The notes beneath the pieces were generated by a model that was not told where the DNA came from, made no database searches, and saw nothing but the letters and a program-made list of their open reading frames with translations. DNA of 64,000 bases, taken from NCBI GenBank assembly GCA_963921825.1, contig OY997590.1, positions 38,457,039 through 38,521,038 on the forward strand, read 5' to 3'. Positions 1-10,986 of this stretch are shown here, piece after piece (within the stretch, counting starts at the first letter, position 1; each line of letters opens with the position of its first letter). The position numbers were made by a program, and so were the translations under genes. The stretch comes from Erodium maritimum. Its lineage: Eukaryota; Streptophyta; Magnoliopsida; Geraniales; Geraniaceae.

Positions 1-830
1 ACCGGAAAACGTGAAATTAAACCCCCAAACACCTCTAAAACGTCTCCAACACCTCCCCAACCTCCACACAACCCTAAATCATTCGTTTTAACAAAACCCT
101 AGCTTTCCAAAATAATCAAAACGAGAATCGGTTTGGGTATTACCGTAGAGGAGGATGAGGGGAACGAGATTGCTCTTTGCTTCAAGACGATCCAAGGGCT
201 TGATTTTCCTCAAAACCCTACCCTTTCTCCTTCTCTCTTCTTCTTCTTCTTCTTCTCTCTCTAAACCCTCTCTTCTTCTTTCTAATTTAATTAAACTAAC
301 AACAAAACCCTTTTTCTTTCTTTTTCTAACACATGGCCGGCCACCCTCTTGTCCACTCATCTTTTCCCCCCAAAACTAACACCACCCCAAGTTGGACATG
401 TGTCCAGGTGGGTCCCACACCTTTTGGAAAATATCTAGTTGATATTTTCCAATCAGTTTCGCGAAAAACGGACGTTTCGGGCCCGGAACGGGCACTTTTC
501 CCAAGAAATTACGAAACTGGACGGGCTACAAGGAAACGGCTCAACTAAGACCGCTATGACGACAGTTAAGCTTTTTGGATCCAAAACGGTCCTCGAATGG
601 ACCAAAACGTCGCTCGGTTGACTTTTCCAGCGAAAAGTCAACATTTCCCAAATTGATCAGAAAGTTGCCCTGAGTTCCCCGGAACTCACTTTGGTCAATA
701 ACGGGGTCAAATTAAGTCCGGTATGACACTAAAGGTCATTTTAGGTTCACTTAAGTGTCAGTCTTAAAAATTTTAAATTTTTCCTGTTTTTCGCAGGTTT
801 GACTAGCGTTGACCGAGAGTGGTTATTACA
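1..830 (-). repeat. Partial 3' LTR of the gag-only element
   Basis: Matches 6433-7341 nearly base for base and ends at the same TTATTACA (830). The rest of this LTR lies left of the window. It carries only a short, interrupted TTC run (about 233-275) where the other LTR has a long pure array. Confidence 0.9.
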
Positions 831-845
831 ATCTACCCCCCTTAA
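831..845 (-). other. Polypurine tract
   Basis: Read on the minus strand it is TTAAGGGGGGTAGAT directly abutting the LTR start TGTAATAACC. The same TTAAGGGGGGTAGAC motif abuts the 3' LTR of the second gypsy element at 37255-37269. Confidence 0.85.
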
Positions 846-889
846 AGGATTTTCTTCCGCGAAATTAGAATAACGCTCATAAAAGGTAC

Positions 890-2245
890 AATAAACACGT
901 ACCCTGATAGGTCTCGCGGTAGGTAGGGGATCCTGGGGCCTGGGAATCGGTAACCGCGTACATTCTCCCCGTTGGCGCCTGCTGTCTCTGGCTCGGCGCA
1001 CTAACTGCTGGATAATCATAGCTCCGCTGCTGTCTCGGGGCTGGCCCGCTCGTCGACGGGTGCGAAGACCTCGACCGTTGGCTTTGATTAGGGCGCGACT
1101 GCTGTGATTGTCGCACTGTCGTTGCCCCCAACGGCTCATAGTACTGGCCGATAGTGTGCCCAACGCGGCCGCACCGGTGACACCTGGTCTCGTCGGCCCT
1201 CGGCCCCGTGTTCATCGGACAGCCTCGTTGCATGTGGTCTGGTTGCCCGCAGCTATAACATCCCAGCCGTCTCTCAGAAGCGACTAGCCCCGCTGACGCT
1301 ACCGACCCTTGCTGTCTCGATCCATCCTGATGAGTCTGTGGTCGGAAGGATCTCGTGGTCCTCTGCCTCTGCGGGTCTCGTGACTCGGACGGCCCTGCAA
1401 AGCTGGTCGGCCGCTGTCGGACCTCACGGGTCCTGTCCGCATCCCGGATACCCTGCTCCACCGTCGCTGCGGTGTCCACAAGATCCGTATACTTCCGCAA
1501 TCTCAAGGCGAGGACCTTGTCCCGAATCACCGGTCTCAGTCCCCCCTGGAACCGCAGACAACGGTTCTGCTCAGTAGTCACCATCTCCGGCGCGAATCTA
1601 GTCAAGGCCGTGAATCTGCTGCGCCATAAACACATCCTGGAAGATGTTGTAGTCGTATCCAACCATGTCCTTCACACGCCCCCACCAGTGGTAGGCGTTG
1701 TCTCTCAGCTGATGGGCGGCGAAGGACACTCTGCGGCGACCGTCTTCGATACTTGATGTATCCAGGTCCCGCGTGACCTGCTCTATCTACCTCTCGGCTA
1801 GGTCGGGGTTCGTCTCCCCGACAAATGTAGGTTTCCCGAGCTTCAGGAAGTCTAGTAGTGCTCGGGACGTGTGATCCTCTGTCCGAATGGCCCTTACCGG
1901 GACCGCGGCTGCCTCTGGTGCTGGTGAAGCCGATTCTCGACTGGCGATGATCGCCACTAAACTCTGGATTGTCCTGGTCAGCTCATCCAGGGCAGTGATA
2001 ACGGGTGGGTCTGCGACCGGCGGGACGCTGAGCGTGCCCGTAGAAGGTCCCGCATCGCTCCTCCTGTCCTCAGCGACAGGAGTACCCTGCGCCTCGGCGT
2101 ACTCGGCGGGCTCAACGGTGGGCACCCGTCCTGGTGTCCCCGCTGACCGTCCCCGCCTGCCTCGCGAGGGCGCTCGTCCCCGTGCCACTGCTGCTCTTCC
2201 TCGTCTTCCACGAGCCATCAGCAGGTATCCTCTGCACGGATACAC
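890..2245 (-). pseudogene. Gag region of the gag-only gypsy element (broken)
   Basis: Minus-strand open stretches encode a gypsy gag: a basic Arg/Gly-rich N-terminus, a capsid-like segment containing RFAPEMV, and two CCHC-type zinc knuckles (CYSCGQPDHMQRGCP and a second, CHRCGRVGHT) near 1130-1270. Gag would package the element RNA in cytoplasmic particles. The reading frame is broken in a few places. No protease motif or pol follows; the polypurine tract comes directly after. The knuckle region and the flanking SRDP.RQR block resemble the gag of the element at 29521-40034. Confidence 0.8.
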
Positions 2246-3450
2246 GCAAACGTTCAGTTTGCGAACTCAAATAAAGACAACCAGCTCGAACACACTAACG
2301 TTCACACGGTCTACGTCTACCCCAACGTACTTGTTACTAAACGCCACACCGTTCACGCTAAACATCCTTTAATCAAAACACCACGCAAGCGAAACCTCAA
2401 TTTTAACCACCCAACGTACACCAAGCCCTCATCCGGTCCTTTGTGCACTTACTTATAACTTTCCGCAACCAAACCAGTGTTCGCTACTCGTCCCTTGCGG
2501 GAAAAGTAGCAAAGGGGACGAACGTTATGCTCACCTCCACGAACACCCGTTCGATTATGGCATACTAGTAACGCACCAAGGACTTACCACTCTAGTCAGG
2601 GCAAACCACCACCTCAAGTACTCGCTCGAGTAAGATAAACCTCGACACGGGAAACACTTCCTCAAACCAGTAAAACACTACTGCTCATGCTATTTAGGCC
2701 TCAATTATAATAGTACGTAAGCGAAAAACTCAACAGCAACCCAACCGTGCACCAGGCCTACGACCTCTACAACCCACAACTGCGAACACAAAAACGACTA
2801 AACACGTACCACACAACCCGACTAAACCACGAACAAGCCAAACCAGCCAAACACCCATAACAACAACACGACGACACCCGCCCACCTGGCCAACCAAAAC
2901 TCCACAACACGCCCACCGGGCCAACCAACAACAATCACAATACACCCACAGGGCCAATCGAAGTAAAACACAAACGCCCACGGCGTCACACAAAATCAAG
3001 ACACGCCCACCGGGCCTACCAACACCGAACCACGCCCACCGGGCCAATCAAAGTCAAGCTCAAACGCCCACGGCGTCAAACAACATCAAAACAATCAAAT
3101 TTTTAAAGCTTTCTCCACTTCATTTTTAAAACCTCATACTTGACATCACGCAGTTACAACCCGGTCCAGGCGTCCCCGAACTACGTTGTACCGACTTGAT
3201 ATCAACACCGTCACGTTCGACTACAGGAGCGCTCCTGAGTCGACCCGCGACAGCTTAAAAACGTTTCACGCAGCAACAACAATCAGCAAGCCAGTAGGAA
3301 AACACTGGACGCACACACAGACACAAGCAGGACTCACAACACCACGGGTCTACACACGGTTCCCGACCTGCGTACCCAACGTACGACGGGACTCTACCGA
3401 CTCGACTCTCCCCACCTAATTGACGTACAGTCCGAGGTGTGAAACCTCGA
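2246..3450 (-). other. Untranslated leader of the gag-only element, with minisatellite
   Basis: About 1.2 kb between the primer binding site and gag with no credible reading frame. At about 2870-3080 it contains imperfect short repeats built on CGCCCACCGGGCCAA and CGCCCACGGCGTCAA. A long leader is common in gypsy elements; no other function is visible. Confidence 0.6.
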
Positions 3451-3462
3451 GCTCTGATACCA
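3451..3462 (-). other. Primer binding site (Met-tRNA type)
   Basis: On the minus strand it reads TGGTATCAGAGC, the usual plant initiator-Met tRNA primer binding site, three bases after the 5' LTR end (TGACA). It fixes the element's orientation. Confidence 0.9.
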
Positions 3463-3655
3463 AGCTGTCACGCCCCAATTTCAGTAAACCGAACTCGGGA
3501 CGCGAACGTTTTAAAAACATAAAAACACTTGAAACTTGTTTTCATTAAATCACTTTAAAATACCAGTTTAGTTCAACAAAATAATATTTACAACTTAAAA
3601 TACGTCCCAACACGTGGACAAAAGTACAGGGTATCCGTCACTAGACTCAAAAGAC

Positions 3656-4440
3656 AAAACCCAGACTCCGCTCCTAGCTCCACAAGCTTCGAGAGCTCAC
3701 CTAGTCCGTCCCACGAACAGTACCTGTAGGAAAAGCAGCTAGGGGTGAGCGTTCGCTCACCACCACGGATAACAGACTGACTACGGCATAATTAGCAGAC
3801 AAGCAGGTAACACCAACAACGACTCAACACCAGGGAACACCATCCTTAACTAAAGTACTCTGACTGAACAAACACCCACGGTGACCTTCCTCGAACGACT
3901 CAACACTTCGACACGTAAAGTAGACATGACACAACGATTGGCGACCTCTTCCAAGGACTCAAAAGAAGGTACGCAACACCAAACATCATCACAAGGGATC
4001 ACACACCAACCAAGATCACAAAGGATCGCACACCAAAACAAGATCACAAAACCCGGACTCCGCTCCTAGCTCCACAAGCTTCGAGAGCTCACCTAGTCCG
4101 TCCCACGAACAGTACCTGTAGGAAAAGCAGCTAGGGGTGAGCGTTCGCTCACCACCACGGATAACAGACTGACTACGGCATAATTAGTAGACAAAGAAAG
4201 TAACGCCAACAACAACTCAACACCGGGGAACACCATCCCCAACCCAAGTACTCTAACTGAACAAACACCCACTGTTGTCTTCCCTGACCAACTCGACACC
4301 CTGACACGTAAAGTAGAACCGACACAACCATTGACGACCTCTTCCAAGTACTCAAAAGAAAGTTACGCAACACCAAATAGCATCACAAGGGATCACACCC
4401 CAAACAAGATCACGAAGGATCGCACACCAAACAAGATCAC
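3656..4440. repeat. 392-bp tandem duplication inside the LTR
   Basis: The block beginning AAAACCCAGACTCCGCTCC at 3656 recurs as AAAACCCGGACTCCGCTCC at 4048 and continues in parallel (GTACCTGTAGGAAAAGCAGC, then GGTGAGCGTTCGCTCACC) with scattered substitutions. The two copies have diverged, so the duplication predates this insertion or has aged. Confidence 0.85.
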
Positions 4441-4489
4441 AAAGGATCGCAAACCAGCTGCCAAGAATGCTCACGCCCTCCCGGGACTC

Positions 4490-5490
4490 TAACCCGGTCA
4501 GGCCAACACAAGAATGCTGCAACTTACCGAGACTCTAACTCGTAAGCCAGCCGGAAAATGCTTGCACTTACCGAGACTCTAACTCGTAAGCCAGCCAAAG
4601 AATGCGTGCAACTTACCGGGACTCTAACCCGTAAGCCAGCCAAAGTATGCTCACAAACCCAAACCACACACGCGCGGCCAAGACCCCTGTATTGGCGGGC
4701 GGGCCCCCCTACCCCGTCTGAACATGCAGACGCGTGTGCTCGTGGACCCCCGTTTCATGAAGCGGGCCCCCAACCTCAGGTAACCACAAACACAATCACA
4801 ATCACAATCACAATCACAGGCAAGTTCAACAACCAGTAACAACACAGGTTCAACACTCACAGGCACTCATGGCCACCAAGACACCAACAGTAAAACTCGG
4901 ACTCAACAGCCCCACAGGCACGCACGGCCTCCCAAGACACACCAACAGTAAAAAAACAGACTCAACCGCCCCACAGGCACTCACGGCCTCCCAAGACACA
5001 CCAACAGTATAACACGGACTCAACAGCCCCACAGGCACTCACGGCCACTCAAACCACCAGTAGTAAAGACACGGGTTCAACAACCCCACGGGCACTCATG
5101 GCCACCCACACTCAACGATAAAACACGCTTGCAACTTAATGAGAGTCTAACTCGTAAGCCAGCTAAAACCCAAAGATAAAGACACGGGTTCAACAACCCC
5201 ACGGGCACTCATGGCCACCCAAGACTCATCCATAAAACACGCTTGCAACTTACCGAGACTCTAACTCGTAAACCAGCTAAAGAACGCTTGCAACCCTCCC
5301 CGAGATTCTAACTCGGTCAGGCCAGCCAAAGACACCAACCTTAGTACCCGGGCTCTTAAGACCACCCAAGACACAACATCAAAACACGGGCTCTCAAGGC
5401 CACCCAAACTCAACAATAAACCACGGGCTCTCAAGGCCACCCAAGCTCAACAATAAATAACACGGGCTCTCAAGGCCACCCAAACTCAAC
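4490..5490. repeat. Three minisatellite families within the LTR
   Basis: Units visible by eye: CTTACCGAGACTCTAACTCG (about 4520-4660, recurring near 5120 and 5240), CCCCACAGGCACTCACGGCC with a period near 60 bp (4840-5230), and ACGGGCTCTCAAGGCCACCC with a period near 36 bp (5385-5500). A short AATCAC run lies at about 4792-4817. Confidence 0.75.
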
Positions 5491-6656
5491 AAAAAATAAC
5501 GCACAACAATCTCCGGCATAATCGATGCCTCCAACACTCCTAAGATCACTAGCTCACAAACAACCTTCGGGCATGGTCATATGCCTCCAGTAATTCAATT
5601 ATCGCTAAGTTCTCTGCTCCTACGACACTACTAAGTGTCACATGCCTTTCCCATAATTACTAAGTTCCCGTAACATGCTTTTCTGATATTCAATAGCCTA
5701 AATAACCCACGACACCTCGGTGTCACATGCAATTCTACAGTTAACTTTCCCTAGTCAGGGCCGAGATCCGGCTACTTTTCCCTACCTCGTATAATACTCC
5801 AAAAGCGCTCCACTAAACCTCGAGGTAAACCCAGTCACTCGCCGAGCTTCCCTTTGCCTCGGTCCGCAGCACGATCTAAAAGAACACAATTTTAAAGCAC
5901 TTTTAAACTATTACAAAAAACCCGAAAATCAATAACCTTAACGCCCAAACGTAACCCCGATAAAGTCGATCACTCCCAAACTTCCCAATTACTCGACATT
6001 TTCGATAAAGGACCCTTAAAGGCCGTTTCGCCCGACATGGCGAATCTGCCCGGTTTTCAATAATTGCCTTCCGGGGCTCCAAAAGCCCCCGTTTTCGTTT
6101 CTACGGTCTTAGAATATTTCAAGGAACCCAACGCCCTTGACGGAATCGAATTCCGACTCCCGAGTCAATTAAATGACGTTTAAAGTTTCTAAACCCGATA
6201 AATTACAACTTCTCCAATTTAATTCCAAATTTCGATTCGATTAAGAGTAAATGGTCCGGGGAACGTTTTAAACCACCCGAACGATAAAACCCGAGCACCC
6301 GAGCACGTGGGCCACACCCACACTACTTGGCCGAGAGCCCTAGGGTTTGAGGGGGGGCTCGGCCACCATGTGGTGGCTGCTGCCAGCTCCGGCCACCACC
6401 CACGGTGGCCGGAGCTCCTCCCGAGCCTCCGGTCACCAGAAAACGTGAAATTAAACCCCAAAACACCTCTAAAACGTCTCCAACACCTCCCCAACCTCCA
6501 CACAACCCTAAATCATTCGTTTTAACAAAACCCTAGCTTTCCAAAATAATCAAAACGAGAATCGGTTTGGGTATTACCGTAGAGGAGGATGAGGGGAACG
6601 GGATTGCTCTTTGCTTCAAGACAATCCAAGGGCTTCATTTTCCTCCAAACCCTACC

Positions 6657-6792
6657 CTTTCTTCTTCTTCTTCTTCTTCTTCTTCTTCTTCTTCTTCTTC
6701 TTCTTCTTCTTCTTCTTCTTCTTCTTCTTCTTCTTCTTCTTCTTCTTCTTCTTCTTCTTCTTCTTCTTCTTCTTCTTCTTCTTCTTCTTCTT
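6657..6792. repeat. (TTC)n microsatellite, about 44 pure repeats
   Basis: An uninterrupted TTC array within the LTR. The sister LTR (1-830) has only a short interrupted tract at the matching place, so the array expanded after or during insertion. It makes artificial poly-Ser, poly-Leu, poly-Phe and poly-Arg frames. Confidence 0.95.
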
Positions 6793-7341
6793 TCTAATTT
6801 AATTAAACTAACAACAAAACCCTTTTTCTTTCTTTTTCTAACACATGACCGGCCATCCTGTTGTCCACTCATCTTTTCCCCCCAAAACTAACACTACCAC
6901 AAGTTGGACATGTGTCAAGGTGGGTCCCCCACCTTTTGGAAAATATCTAGTTGATATTTTCCAATCAGTTTCGCGAAAAACGGACGTTTCGGGCCCTAAC
7001 AGGCACTTTTCCCAAGAAATTACGAAACTGGACGGGCTACAAGGAAACGGCTCAACTAAGACCGCTACGACGACAGTTAAACTTTTTGGATCCAAAACGG
7101 TCCTCGAATGGACCAAAACGTCGCTCGGTTGACTTTTCCAACGAAAAGTCAACATTTCCCAAATTGATCAGAAAGTTGCCCTGAGTCCCCCGGAACTCAC
7201 TTTGGTCAATAACGGGGTCAAATTAAGTCTGGTATGACACTAAAGGTCATTTTAGGTTCACTTAACTGTCAGTCTTAAAAATTTTAAATTTTTCCTGTTT
7301 TTCGCAGGTTTGACTGGCATTGACCGAGAGTGGTTATTACA

Positions 7342-7728
7342 AGCTTCCTCCACTAATTCCTGCCATAGCACCCTTCTCTGTGTGATGGAGCATGGAACAT
7401 ATACATTGACTATCACAATATTAATCTTCCATTCCTGGGAGTATCCAAACCAGATTATTGCATGACCTAGTGGTTTAACTAGCTGCACCTTGAAGTTCTC
7501 ACAGTTCCATAGTGTACAAATTCCTCCAGATAACCCTTGTGCATTGACATAACTTAATTCCCAACCATTGTGTAACCCCACAGAGCTTAGAAAGAAAGAG
7601 GGCATTTTCTGTAATTTTGTTTCCTGCAGCATAATGAACAAAGGTCTGTGTTGCTGAATAAGTATTCTCAACACTCTCCTCTTTTGTTGAGAGGAGGATG
7701 CTCTCATAATCCAAGAGAGGATCTTCAT
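7342..7728 (-). pseudogene. LINE ORF2, endonuclease N-terminus (truncated)
   Basis: Begins MKILSW at 7728, in the same frame as ORF1 and separated from its TAA stop by only two codons. The apurinic-endonuclease pattern is clear: MKILSW at the start, FIMLQETKL, GLSGGICTLW and INIVIVNVYVP. Family members read SWN.RG at the start; here the catalytic-site Asn is Ile (SWIMRA), so this copy would be inactive even if complete. The frame stops where the gypsy LTR begins. Confidence 0.8.
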
Positions 7729-7734
7729 GGGAAA

Positions 7735-9906
7735 TTAGAGAGATTCACCAGACCTTGCTTGAGATTTGATGTTATCCAAGCAAGTATCAGAGACAGCTTC
7801 TTCTTGATCTCCAAATTCTTTAGCTACCAAAACCTCTTCACCAGAATCAGACTCAAAGCATACCTTCTTATTAATTTCATCTTCGAAATTCTCAAACTGA
7901 TCAATGACTAGTTCATCAGCTACAAATGCCTTCAACCCTATTGCTTTACAATAATCCCACGGACTTTTTTGCTCCTCAACACTTACACAACCACCCTGAG
8001 ACCTTTTCTTCTTGTCTGACAGCTGCACCAGAGAGACCTCTTTGCCTTTCTTTGATCTTGTATCAGAAACATATGACACATGAGGTTTTTTTGATCTCCT
8101 CTTGCTTGTGAAGGATTTTTGGCTGGAGTGATGAGTATTATTTTTAGGGCTATTAAAGGAAATAGTGTTTAGATTTTGACTTCCCTCCAAATCCAAGTCA
8201 ATTCCTTTGAGTAGATCTTCATGTGGTCCCTCTAAGATATGTTTAGGCATAACCCTTAACTTCTCATTAATGCCCTCTGTACTACCCATCCCCAAAGTAG
8301 CAACTCTAGTTGTATCTGTCACTTCCTTTTGGTCATTACCCAGTGGATTGTGACCAATGGGTAAAGTTAGCACTGTTTCTTCATCTTCAACAACTTCAAC
8401 AGCTTGATCAAGACTTAACTGCACTATCTGATCTATCAGAGAATATTCAGCAACCAAGGGAATGTTTGTGGGAGATAAGGAAGGGGATGCCAGAGAATCT
8501 TTCACCACCATATTCATCAGCTCATCATTTATAGTTCCAACCACTTGTGTAGCCATTACTTCTTCCCCCACCTTAATAACTTCTGAATTTTCTTTGATGT
8601 CCCCAACTCCTTCAGATCTTAGAGGAAGCATCTCTTCATTCTCAAAAATATCCACAGCCTTCCCACTCTGCTCAACTTCTACTTCCTTGGGACTGAAAAC
8701 TTGTGTTTCCAAAGGCACTGGTGTTCTAGTAGGAGAATGACTTCTCGAGGGTGTAGGGGTTGAAAAATTAGTGGACTCTGATCTTTCAGTAGAAGTGTCC
8801 TCACTAGAATAACAAGGTTGATCCCATTGTGGCAAAAGATTTTTGTTGACACTGTAAATTAAGGCATTGAAAGTTGTCTTCTGTAATGTGAAGGTAACTT
8901 CTTTGTTGATCTCCTTCAGATCAGTGGTGTGAACTAATACCAAAGCTTCTTCAAGATTTGTGCCTGACACGAAAGTTGGATGTGTATAAATATACTCTCC
9001 CACCCCCATACTTGCATCAACCATTGTTTCAGTGCACCAACCATGGAATGGTAAGCCTTTAATTGCTATCTAATGAAATCTTCCATTTTTTGAGCATAGT
9101 CTTTGACAATTTGGGAGCAAAATAAACCAGTTATCCAGCCATCTCACATTTTCTTCCACCATTAACCTTTCATACTCCTTATCTGGGAAGGTAAGCAATA
9201 CACATCTGTTCCCAAGATCTCTTACTTCAATCTCTGATATCCCTTCTAAAGCCATTTCCCTCATTATAGCAGTAGCACTTAGATTTCTTACTGAGATGGC
9301 CACCTGAGATCTCAACAATTTTTGTTCATTTTATGTTACTACTGAACCAAGTGCTTCAAAGTTTTTTATTGCCTGATTTATCAAATCTTCCTCCTTCTTG
9401 ACCAAAGATGCAGTACTCATTTCCTTCTTTGGCTTTTCTATCAAATATTGTTCAGTGTTCTGATGAGTAAATAATCTAGGCTTCTTCCTCCAGGCCTTTG
9501 CAATGAGGACCTTGTACCCACAGAGATGCCATCCATTAAAATCCAGAATTGCTCTATTCAACCCTTCTTCTAATTCAAATCTCAAGAATGCAAACCATCT
9601 CCCCCTCAAGTTTGTTTTTGTTGGTGCTTGGACTGTGATTATCTCCCCAGCTTCTTTAAATTGTTCCTCCAGCCACCGCGCAGTAGAATTTGGTGGTATA
9701 TTGCTTATAAAAGCCCAGTGTTCGACTTCTCCAGTTTTGACCTCATGCCAACCTCTATCACCTTGTAGTTGTACTGGTGGCCCCAATCTCCTTCTCCATA
9801 TCCTTTCATATTGAATCTGACCATATTCCTCTCTTCTGTGCTTATTACTTTCAAAACCCGGCGGGGGGCCTATGGAGGATGAAGCTGTAACTCCTTTAAA
9901 CTTCAA
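7735..9906 (-). pseudogene. LINE ORF1 with RRM domain
   Basis: One minus-strand frame of about 724 codons, interrupted by two in-frame stops (TAA near 9329, TAG near 9068). Near the N-terminus an RRM is visible: RNP2-like WAFISNIP (residues ~65-72) and RNP1-like GRWFAFLRFE (~102-111). A second conserved stretch around VRWLDNWF resembles the RRM/DUF4283-associated region of plant LINE proteins. The rest is Ser/Glu-rich and poorly ordered, with a basic segment SKRRSKKPHV. ORF1 proteins bind the LINE RNA. Further N-terminal sequence continues in other frames to about 10300, so the true start was probably upstream and a frameshift separates it. A following minus-strand ORF2 starts eight bases after the ORF1 stop. 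Confidence 0.75.
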
Positions 9907-10460
9907 AAACTCCCCCTAACAGAAGGTCCTTTGTACCTCTCAACATGCTCAGGTGTAAGATCGTTTTCAGAATCAATGGGTTTGAAATGCTTATCATAAA
10001 ACATCTTCTGGATATCTAACCATTTTGTTGTACCTCCTGGAGAATATTGCTGGGTTCTGTCTGTTGAAGAGATAGAGGAAAAACTCTGTTTCCTTCTTCT
10101 ATCAAAGGCCTCATTTCCCAACTGTGGTGGTATGTCTTTTCTTTACCCTTCCAGCGTTTTAGAGGTTGTTTGCCCTTCCTAAGCTCCTTTTCAGCCTCTC
10201 CACTTTGCTCCTGTAAAGTTAGCTTAAGCCCAAAAATCCCAGACATTGCAAGTTGGCTTAAAGAGACCCCTTCTAGTTGGGGAGCTGAGAAAATGTTCAA
10301 CTATCCGTAGTTGATCTGTAGCGCTGTAGAAGCTCCCAGATCAATACCAAGACGAGTTTGAAGAAGAAGATTAAGACCACAGTGAAAAGAAGAAGAAGAA
10401 CATTGAAGAACACATATGCATAATGAAGAACATTGATGAAGAGTGAACAGTTGATTTACT

Positions 10461-10986
10461 ATAGCGCTAGAGAGCGTTTTGGACTAATCCTGTTAAGCCA
10501 AGTCACTCTCAAGTTCTTATTTTACGGATATGAACCATCGACTTGCAGACCTTTCACCATTATTAATGGCTGCTACACCCAAATTAGAACTTTAAATTAT
10601 GTATTGTGAGTAAAAACCCAATTTAGGAATAAAGGCCTATACCTACTATTATTAACCAAGTAATTATGTCTCAGCACATTTCTTTTATCAAAAAAACATT
10701 TTTGTTAAAGAAAAAAGATTTGTTTCCGTACAGATTGAAAACATATTATTGACCTTTCAAAAACACATACTACCGTTCAATTATTTTAGAAGAACTGCAT
10801 GAAAACAAATTTAAAACATAACTGTAAGTGATCATTACCTCCCTGCAAACTCAATTCAACCAACTGCATTGTAATGCTATGTAGTCCGACCATTAACCTA
10901 AAGAATACCAAATTTGACTGCACCGCTAATTAAGTTATAGAATTTGACTGCACCGTTAATTAAGTTATAGCTCATATCTAACGGTC
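10461..10986. other. Intergenic, AT-rich; contains a 31-bp tandem duplication
   Basis: No gene seen. At about 10911-10971 a unit starting AATTTGACTGCACCG and ending TTAAGTTATAG occurs twice in tandem with one difference. The remainder is AT-rich unique sequence. Confidence 0.6.

Larger units (their letters stand above)
1..7341 (-). mobile_element. Gag-only Ty3/gypsy-type LTR element with giant LTRs (TR-GAG-like), left end outside window
   Basis: Minus-strand element. The end of one LTR (1-830) is repeated at 6433-7341, the end of the second LTR (3466-7341). Between them lie a polypurine tract, a gag region, a leader and a Met-tRNA-type primer binding site, all in the order expected for a minus-strand LTR retrotransposon. 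The internal part is only about 2.6 kb and shows gag with two zinc knuckles but no protease, RT, RNase H or integrase motif in any frame. A hand comparison of the two LTR ends gives about two dozen substitutions over roughly 780 aligned bases outside the microsatellite, about 3%, suggesting an insertion of around one million years at usual plant LTR rates. Gag is broken, with a few breaks. It is inserted in a LINE endonuclease region. Naming it TR-GAG rests on what is known of that published class. Confidence 0.85.
3466..7341 (-). repeat. 5' LTR of the gag-only element, 3876 bp
   Basis: Starts TGTCACGCCCC and ends TTATTACA on the + strand, giving TG...CA termini. It is unusually long because it contains internal repeats: a 392-bp tandem duplication (3656-4440), several minisatellites (about 4490-5490), and a pure TTC microsatellite (6657-6792). 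The conserved block near 3665-3790 is also present in the LTR at 61550-64000, so both are of one lineage. The flanking base run after 7341 is AGCTT; the partner target-site copy is outside the window. Confidence 0.88.
7342..10460 (-). mobile_element. LINE (L1-type, RRM-bearing ORF1), 3' part displaced by the gypsy insertion
   Basis: Minus-strand non-LTR retrotransposon: an A/T-rich 5' leader (about 10300-10460), ORF1 (upstream N-terminal pieces, then 9906 to 7735) and the start of ORF2 (7728 to 7342), where the gag-only gypsy element cuts it in the endonuclease domain. The RT part would lie left of the window. ORF1 has an RRM rather than only a zinc knuckle, as known for the BNR-type plant L1 LINEs. 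Confidence 0.75.

Noticed and set aside
6522-6891. Poly-Arg, poly-Ser, poly-Leu and poly-Phe open frames
   Set aside because: All are products of the TTC/GAA microsatellite in the LTR.
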